DNA of 10,669 bases, taken from Bacteroidota bacterium (lineage in GTDB: Bacteria; Bacteroidota; Bacteroidia; Bacteroidales; VadinHA17). Within the stretch, counting starts at the first letter, position 1. Every line of letters starts with the position of its first letter. Location of the stretch: the NCBI GenBank assembly GCA_030593185.1, contig JAUVHQ010000052.1, positions 1 through 10,669 of the forward strand, read 5' to 3'. The notes below the pieces were generated by a model that was given only the letters and a program-made list of their open reading frames with translations, was not told the origin of the DNA and did no database searches. Shown here one piece after another: positions 7,059 through 10,669 of this stretch. The position numbers were made by a program, and so were the translations under genes.

Positions 7059-8045
7059 ATGAAAGTATGTGTTGTGGGAGCAACTGGACTTGTTGGCAAG
7101 ACCATGATAAAGTTAATGGAGGAAAGAAAATTTCCTGTAGATAAATTGATACCGGCAGCTTCTGAAAGATCTGCAGGAAAAATCATTACTTTTCGTAACA
7201 ACGAAATTGAGGTTACAGATATCAGTGATGGACTGGCTGCCAAAGCGGATCTTGTCCTGTTTTCTGCCGGGGGAAAGGTTTCCAAAAAATTTGCCCCTGC
7301 ATTTGCACAATACGGCAGAGTTATCGACAATTCTTCAGCATGGAGAATGGATCCTGAAATAAAACTGGTTGTTCCGGAAATAAATGCAGGAATTATAAAC
7401 AAAAACGACAGGATAATCGCTAATCCTAATTGTTCGACCATTCAACTGGTTATGGTTCTTGCACCTTTACATAAAAAATATTTAATAAACAGGATCGTTT
7501 TATCAACTTATCAGTCAGTAAGCGGCAGCGGTGTTTCTGCGATTAATCAAATGGAAAGCGAAAGGAACAGTATTAAGCCAAAGATGTTTTATCACAATCC
7601 TATTGATTTAAATTGTATTCCTCACTGCGGAAATTTCACAGACAACGGTTATACAACAGAAGAGGTAAAACTAGTAAACGAAACCCGGAAAATCCTGAAT
7701 GATCAGGTTATTAATATTACAGCAACTGCGGTACGTATTCCTGTACTGGGGGGACATTCAGAATCGGTAAATATAGAATTTTCCAGAAATTTTGAATTAA
7801 ACGACATCATAAATATCCTGAATAATTCGCCCGGGATAAAAGTGACAGATGATCCTAAAAACAATATTTATCCAATGCCTATAAGTTCTGCAAACAGGGA
7901 TGAGGTTTTTGTTGGCAGGATCAGGAGAGACCAGTCGCGAAAGAATTGTCTGAATCTTTGGATTGTTTCTGACAATATCAGGAAAGGAGCTGCAACAAAT
8001 GCAGTACAAATTGCTGAATATTTGTTAGAACAAGGTTTTATTTAA
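7059..8045 (+). CDS. asd: Aspartate-semialdehyde dehydrogenase
   Basis: The enzyme reduces aspartyl phosphate with NADPH to aspartate semialdehyde, the branch point to lysine/diaminopimelate, threonine and methionine, in the cytoplasm. The 328-residue length is normal for the family. The N-terminal nucleotide-binding loop is VVGATGLVG (5-13). The catalytic cysteine is Cys125 in ANPNCST, the active-site glutamine is Gln152 in TYQSVSGSG, and the substrate arginine and catalytic base are Arg226 and His233 in VRIPVLGGHSE. A conserved PMPISSANRDEVFVGRIRRD run lies near 272-291. The ATG at 7059 places the nucleotide-binding loop right at the N-terminus as expected; no Shine-Dalgarno sequence is evident in the AT-rich leader. 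The gene stands alone on its strand and converges with hflX. All key residues are present, so it should be active. Confidence 0.96.
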   Translation: MKVCVVGATGLVGKTMIKLMEERKFPVDKLIPAASERSAGKIITFRNNEIEVTDISDGLAAKADLVLFSAGGKVSKKFAPAFAQYGRVIDNSSAWRMDPEIKLVVPEINAGIINKNDRIIANPNCSTIQLVMVLAPLHKKYLINRIVLSTYQSVSGSGVSAINQMESERNSIKPKMFYHNPIDLNCIPHCGNFTDNGYTTEEVKLVNETRKILNDQVINITATAVRIPVLGGHSESVNIEFSRNFELNDIINILNNSPGIKVTDDPKNNIYPMPISSANRDEVFVGRIRRDQSRKNCLNLWIVSDNIRKGAATNAVQIAEYLLEQGFI

Positions 8046-8075
8046 GGTTCATCCGGAAAATGAATAGGTGTCAGA

Positions 8076-8145
8076 TGGAAGGAGAAGAGTGGAATGATGG
8101 AATTATGGAATAGTGGAAGAATGGAAAAATGGAAGAATGGGAAGA
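8076..8145. repeat. Degenerate octamer tandem array TGGAANNA (8 units)
   Basis: An outlying unit TGGAAGGA at 8076 is followed, after 6 bases, by seven octamers in strict register starting at 8090, 8098, 8106, 8114, 8122, 8130 and 8138. Examples are TGGAATGA, TGGAATTA, TGGAATAG and TGGAAGAA. The first six of these seven keep TGGAA; the last is TGGGAAGA. Related pyrimidine units lie inverted at 8202-8233. The 10-mer TGGAAGAATG at 8114 and 8130 is shared, inverted, with 3760-3769. Confidence 0.85.
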
Positions 8146-8161
8146 AAAAATAGCCCTTCCC
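8139..8161. repeat. Short inverted repeat in the asd/hflX convergent spacer
   Basis: GGGAAG (8139-8144) and CTTCCC (8156-8161) can pair around an 11-nt A-rich loop. It overlaps the last octamer of the array. It could serve as a weak terminator for the convergent genes, but the stem is short and no T run follows. Confidence 0.35.
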
Positions 8162-8201
8162 ACAACTTGCTCATAAGATTTTCGCTCTCAAGTTCGCTCA
8201 A

Positions 8202-8233
8202 ATGTTCCGACATTCTAATATTCCAATATTCCA
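8202..8233. repeat. Octamer tandem array, inverted relative to 8076-8145 (4 units)
   Basis: Units ATGTTCCG (8202), ACATTCTA (8210), ATATTCCA (8218) and ATATTCCA (8226) are in 8-nt register. On the minus strand they read TGGAATAT and similar, close to the TGGAAT units of the left array, so the two arrays could pair as an imperfect stem across about 56 bp (8146-8201). The intervening DNA also has AACTTG and CAAGTT words. The arrays and this middle part account for most of the 220-bp convergent spacer 8046-8265. Confidence 0.65.
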
Positions 8234-8265
8234 GAACAACTACGTATTATCATGAATAACCTTAT

Positions 8266-9459
8266 TTAATATAGGAAATCATTATACGGGTATCGTTTTC
8301 TATGTATTTCTTTCACTTTTTTATAAAGGACTTCCTTAAGCTCAGGGATATTTGTTTCTTTCAGAGCAGAAATAAATACGCTGGAAGCATTTTTTCTTGC
8401 CATCCATGTTCTCTTTAGTTCATCAAGTGTCAGATTTTCTTTTGTTGAAGGAGTAAGATCATCTTCATCTTTTTGAATAAATGAATATGCATCAATTTTA
8501 TTGAAAACGACAATAGAAGGTTTACCATAAATTTTCAAATCATTCAGTGTTTGATTCACCACAATAATCTGCTCCTCAAAATTGGGATGAGAAATGTCAA
8601 CTAAATGAATCAGAATATTTGCTTCACGCACCTCATCTAAAGTTGATTTGAACGATTCGACCAGGTGATGAGGCAATTTACGTATGAATCCAACTGTATC
8701 AGACAGAAGGAAAGGCAAATTTCCAATAATAATTTTCCTTACGGTAGTATCCAGAGTTGCAAACAATTTATTTTCAGCAAACAGTTCCGATTTGCTAAGG
8801 AGATTCATCAATGTTGATTTTCCTGCATTTGTATATCCCACCAATGCAACCCTAACCAGTTTTCCCCTGTTTTTCCGTTGGGTTGCCATTTGTTTGTCAA
8901 TTTTTTTCAGGTGCTTTTCGAGGCGTGATATTTTATCACGTATAATTCTTCTATCGGTTTCAATCTCAGTTTCTCCCGGTCCACGCAGACCAATTCCTCC
9001 TTTTTGCCTTTCAAGGTGAGTCCACAATCCGGTAAGTCGTGGTAAAAGATATTTATATTGTGCAAGTTCTACCTGCGTTTTGGCATGTGCTGTTTTTGCC
9101 CTTGTTGCAAAAATATCCAGTATTAAATTTGTGCGGTCGAGCACACGGCATTTCACGGTACGTTCAATGTTCCTTAGTTGACTTGGGGATAAGTCATTAT
9201 CAAATATAGCTATATCTATCCCTTTATCTTTAATGTACATGACAAGCTCTGCCAGCTTGCCTGAACCAATAAATGTCTTTGAATTAGGCTTATCAAGTTT
9301 CTGAGTAAATCTGCCAACAGGTTCTGCGCCTGCAGTACTTGCTAACAATGCAAGTTCTGTAAGGTAATCATCAACTTCAGATTCATTCTGATCCTGTTTT
9401 ATCACTCCTACCAGTACTGTTCTTTCCGCTTTTTCCTTTGTTATGATCGCTTTTCCCAT
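8266..9459 (-). CDS. hflX: GTPase HflX
   Basis: HflX is a ribosome-associated GTPase of the TRAFAC/Obg-HflX group, linked in other bacteria to splitting of stalled or heat-damaged ribosomes. From the start chosen here the product has 397 residues: an N-terminal HflX domain (about 10-135), a coiled region around the signature GGIGLRGPGETEIETDRR (154-171), then the G domain. G motifs are G1 GYTNAGKST (208-216), G2 around LDTT (236-239), G3 DTVG (254-257), G4 NKID (320-323) and G5 SAL (364-366). A charged stretch at about 325-357 lies between G4 and G5. The frame also reads upstream to an ATG at 9495 (12 more residues), but family members begin close to the ATG at 9459, so the shorter start is preferred. 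A 12-bp repeat lies 63 bp upstream. The gene converges with asd. Confidence 0.94.
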   Translation of the reverse strand: MGKAIITKEKAERTVLVGVIKQDQNESEVDDYLTELALLASTAGAEPVGRFTQKLDKPNSKTFIGSGKLAELVMYIKDKGIDIAIFDNDLSPSQLRNIERTVKCRVLDRTNLILDIFATRAKTAHAKTQVELAQYKYLLPRLTGLWTHLERQKGGIGLRGPGETEIETDRRIIRDKISRLEKHLKKIDKQMATQRKNRGKLVRVALVGYTNAGKSTLMNLLSKSELFAENKLFATLDTTVRKIIIGNLPFLLSDTVGFIRKLPHHLVESFKSTLDEVREANILIHLVDISHPNFEEQIIVVNQTLNDLKIYGKPSIVVFNKIDAYSFIQKDEDDLTPSTKENLTLDELKRTWMARKNASSVFISALKETNIPELKEVLYKKVKEIHRKRYPYNDFLY

Positions 9460-9522
9460 TCGCAAAATGATCTTTTTTCCTGTAACTCCGGGCAATATTT
9501 CTATTTCAATCCGAAAAAAATT

Positions 9523-9554
9523 ACGTTATTAATAACGTTATTAATAACGTTATT
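9523..9554. repeat. 12-bp tandem palindromic repeat upstream of hflX
   Basis: The unit ACGTTATTAATA occurs at 9523 and 9535 without change, followed by a partial copy ACGTTATT at 9547. Because AACGTTATTAATAACGTT is itself a palindrome, the block is symmetric and reads alike on both strands. It lies 63-95 bp before the preferred hflX start, a place where a promoter or operator would be expected. On the minus strand it runs into TAATTTTT, a weak match to the -7 consensus TAnnTTTG. Confidence 0.8.
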
Positions 9555-9611
9555 CTTCTATCTTAAAAATTACCTTACTAAATAAAAAGGAATTCCAATC
9601 CTTTTTTCCCG

Positions 9612-9634
9612 AGTTAAGCCCCGGGGTATTAAGC
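9612..9634. repeat. Imperfect palindrome centred on CCCCGGGG
   Basis: CCCCGGGG (9619-9626) is flanked by TTAA at 9614-9617 and 9629-9632, giving an imperfect palindrome. It is the first of three inverted repeats in the 222-bp stretch 9496-9717 between hflX and the upstream minus-strand gene. Confidence 0.55.
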
Positions 9635-9638
9635 TATC

Positions 9639-9667
9639 AATCCCGATACGCTATCGCTATCGGGATT
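9639..9667. terminator. Strong hairpin, possible terminator of the minus-strand gene at 9718
   Basis: AATCCCGATA (9639-9648) and TATCGGGATT (9658-9667) make a perfect 10-bp stem with a 9-nt loop, 51 bp past the stop codon of the minus-strand gene. No long T run follows on either side, so it is not a textbook intrinsic terminator. The same kind of CCCGA/TCGGG hairpin is at 7002-7018, so a dispersed repeat is an equally good explanation. Confidence 0.45.
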
Positions 9668-9678
9668 AATTCGACTTA

Positions 9679-9710
9679 CAAGTTTTAGTTCACTACGTTC
9701 CCAAAACTTG
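9679..9710. repeat. Inverted repeat CAAGTTTT/AAAACTTG
   Basis: An 8-bp stem (9679-9686 with 9703-9710) encloses a 16-nt loop, starting 7 bp past the stop codon of the minus-strand gene. With the hairpin at 9639-9667 it forms a double stem-loop in the 3' region of that transcript. Confidence 0.6.
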
Positions 9711-9717
9711 AATCTCA

Positions 9718-10669
9718 TTAATAAATATACCGTCTGTTTCTTCGCAGGATATCTCTTATAGCCAATTTCAGCGTTTCGCTGCATTGCATGATCATTAATA
9801 CATCATCGGGGAAAGGCACCGGATCCAACTCTACCAGTTTCCTGGTATCTGACGTGAGAGCTCCCGGGTCACCAATAGCTCTTGCAGAGAGATGCTCAAA
9901 ATATGTTTCTGCTCCAATAGCATCTTTTTTAATCAGTTTTTCGGGGTTAGTCTGAATAATCTCCACATCTCCTGCAATATTTACACTTTTTTGCTGAACC
10001 GTTTCAATAACTGTACATTGAAGGTTTTTATATTTGTTGATTTTTATATCATTTCCTGCAGTATCCTTCATCACATTCCCATTTTGATCAAGTGCATAAT
10101 CAAATCCATCTTCAACCTTCTTTTTTTCAATATAATCCTTTTCCTTCACCAACTCAGGCGAAACATCAATAATTTTCAAACTTATATATACCAAAAAATC
10201 ATAATTAATATTATCATCCAAATGACGTATATGGTATTCAACCCATTCATTATTGAGTGCAGCATGATTAATTGCCAGAAGGTCTTTCTTAAACTCTTCA
10301 CTAAGTTTCAGATGTGTTTTGTTTTCAATTGTTACCAGCACCCTGCTCATCCCTAAATAATGTGATTCATTTAGCAATTGATCAATATTTTGATAATCAC
10401 CCCAGTATTCTTTTACTTTCCTAAATTCGTAATATGCTTCACGGTAGCTTTCTTTATTTTCATTTCCCATTAGCTTCTGGCCATGTACAAAGAAAAACTC
10501 AGCTGCATTATGCTTTGCCTCAACAATTTCTCTGTCATAGTCAAAATATTCATAATCTATTGTCCTGCGTGGCATTCTCAACGGAAGGACTGTTCTTACA
10601 AGTGTCTGTCTGTTTTTTAGTCGAAGGTAATGATTAAGAATTTCATCCCATCTGCCCGGATTACTTTCC
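9718..10669 (-). CDS. Unrecognised conserved-looking protein, C-terminal part (5' end outside window)
   Basis: The frame is open from the right edge of the window to a TAA at 9718-9720, giving 316 residues of the C-terminal part; a TTG at 10579 is in frame, but the coding pattern (WDEILNHYLRLKNRQ) continues upstream of it, so the gene is 5'-truncated by the window. I do not recognise the family. The first 80 residues or so are helical and rich in aromatic and charged residues (AKHNAAEFFFVHGQKLMGN, then YREAYYEFRKVKEYW), like a TPR-type or helical-repeat start. The next part has VRVLV-like strands (MSRVLVTIENKT), an EYHIRHLDDNINYDFLVYIS stretch and an Asp/Asn-rich DQNGNVMKDTAGNDIK segment, then a beta-rich end with DPVPFPDDVLMIMQCSETLK. 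Similar architecture is seen in Bacteroidota hypothetical lipoproteins, but the signal peptide that would test this is outside the window. Confidence 0.8.
   Translation of the reverse strand, partial: ESNPGRWDEILNHYLRLKNRQTLVRTVLPLRMPRRTIDYEYFDYDREIVEAKHNAAEFFFVHGQKLMGNENKESYREAYYEFRKVKEYWGDYQNIDQLLNESHYLGMSRVLVTIENKTHLKLSEEFKKDLLAINHAALNNEWVEYHIRHLDDNINYDFLVYISLKIIDVSPELVKEKDYIEKKKVEDGFDYALDQNGNVMKDTAGNDIKINKYKNLQCTVIETVQQKSVNIAGDVEIIQTNPEKLIKKDAIGAETYFEHLSARAIGDPGALTSDTRKLVELDPVPFPDDVLMIMQCSETLKLAIRDILRRNRRYIY

Noticed and set aside
6835..7062. Plus-strand 75-codon open frame
   Set aside because: It is the translation of the 154-bp palindromic element and runs into asd; the Cys/Leu/Pro and Arg/Gln runs come from the CTTTGTG and CACAAAG words.
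6938..7441. Minus-strand 167-codon frame opposite asd with apparent hydrophobic segments
   Set aside because: It lies antisense to the fully conserved N-terminal half of asd and shows no family features of its own.
9460..9495. 12-residue N-terminal extension of HflX from the ATG at 9495
   Set aside because: The extra residues (MPGVTGKKIILR) do not resemble the HflX start, whereas the ATG at 9459 does. It cannot be fully excluded from sequence alone.
9892..10356. Plus-strand 154-codon open frame rich in Ile, Phe, Asn and Cys
   Set aside because: It is antisense to the well-supported minus-strand frame, and its composition is the usual shadow of an AT-rich gene.

Overview
The window is an AT-rich segment of a Gram-negative bacterial chromosome, most probably from the Bacteroidota (Bacteroidales or Marinilabiliales-like). 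The reasons are a large secreted lamin-tail-domain protein ending in a type IX-secretion/FlgD-like C-terminal domain, an sppA-lpxK-purine nucleoside phosphorylase gene order, an HflX with a Bacteroidota-like sequence, and start codons without clear Shine-Dalgarno sequences. The taxonomic call rests on protein flavour and context and was not tested by a search.

Layout. (1) 2-3733, plus strand: a tightly packed apparent operon made of the 3' end of sppA (membrane peptidase), lpxK (lipid A 4'-kinase), a trimeric-class purine nucleoside phosphorylase whose start lies 41 nt inside lpxK, and a Fsr-like MFS exporter. (2) 3734-3939: a convergent spacer built almost wholly of degenerate 7- and 8-nt tandem repeats. 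(3) 3940-6621, minus strand: an 893-residue secreted protein with two copies of an [Ig-like + lamin-tail] module. (4) 6622-7058: a 437-bp divergent spacer with a seven-unit heptamer array and a 154-bp palindromic element with 16-bp terminal inverted repeats. (5) 7059-8045, plus: aspartate-semialdehyde dehydrogenase. (6) 8046-8265: a second convergent spacer of octamer repeats, purine-rich on the left and pyrimidine-rich on the right. (7) 8266-9459, minus: the ribosome-associated GTPase HflX. (8) 9460-9717: a 12-bp tandem palindromic repeat upstream of hflX and a cluster of hairpins. (9) 9718-10669, minus: the C-terminal part of an unrecognised protein whose 5' end lies outside the window.

The protein-coding genes are mostly housekeeping (envelope lipid A, purine salvage, the lysine/threonine/methionine branch, ribosome GTPase). 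The unexplained signal is in the spacers. Three of them carry different sequences built on the same plan, short degenerate tandem units of 7 or 8 nt, and two of them share a 10-mer on opposite strands. They resemble in form the short tandemly repeated repetitive (STRR) heptamers described in cyanobacteria. No CRISPR array, tRNA, rRNA, transposase or phage gene was seen.
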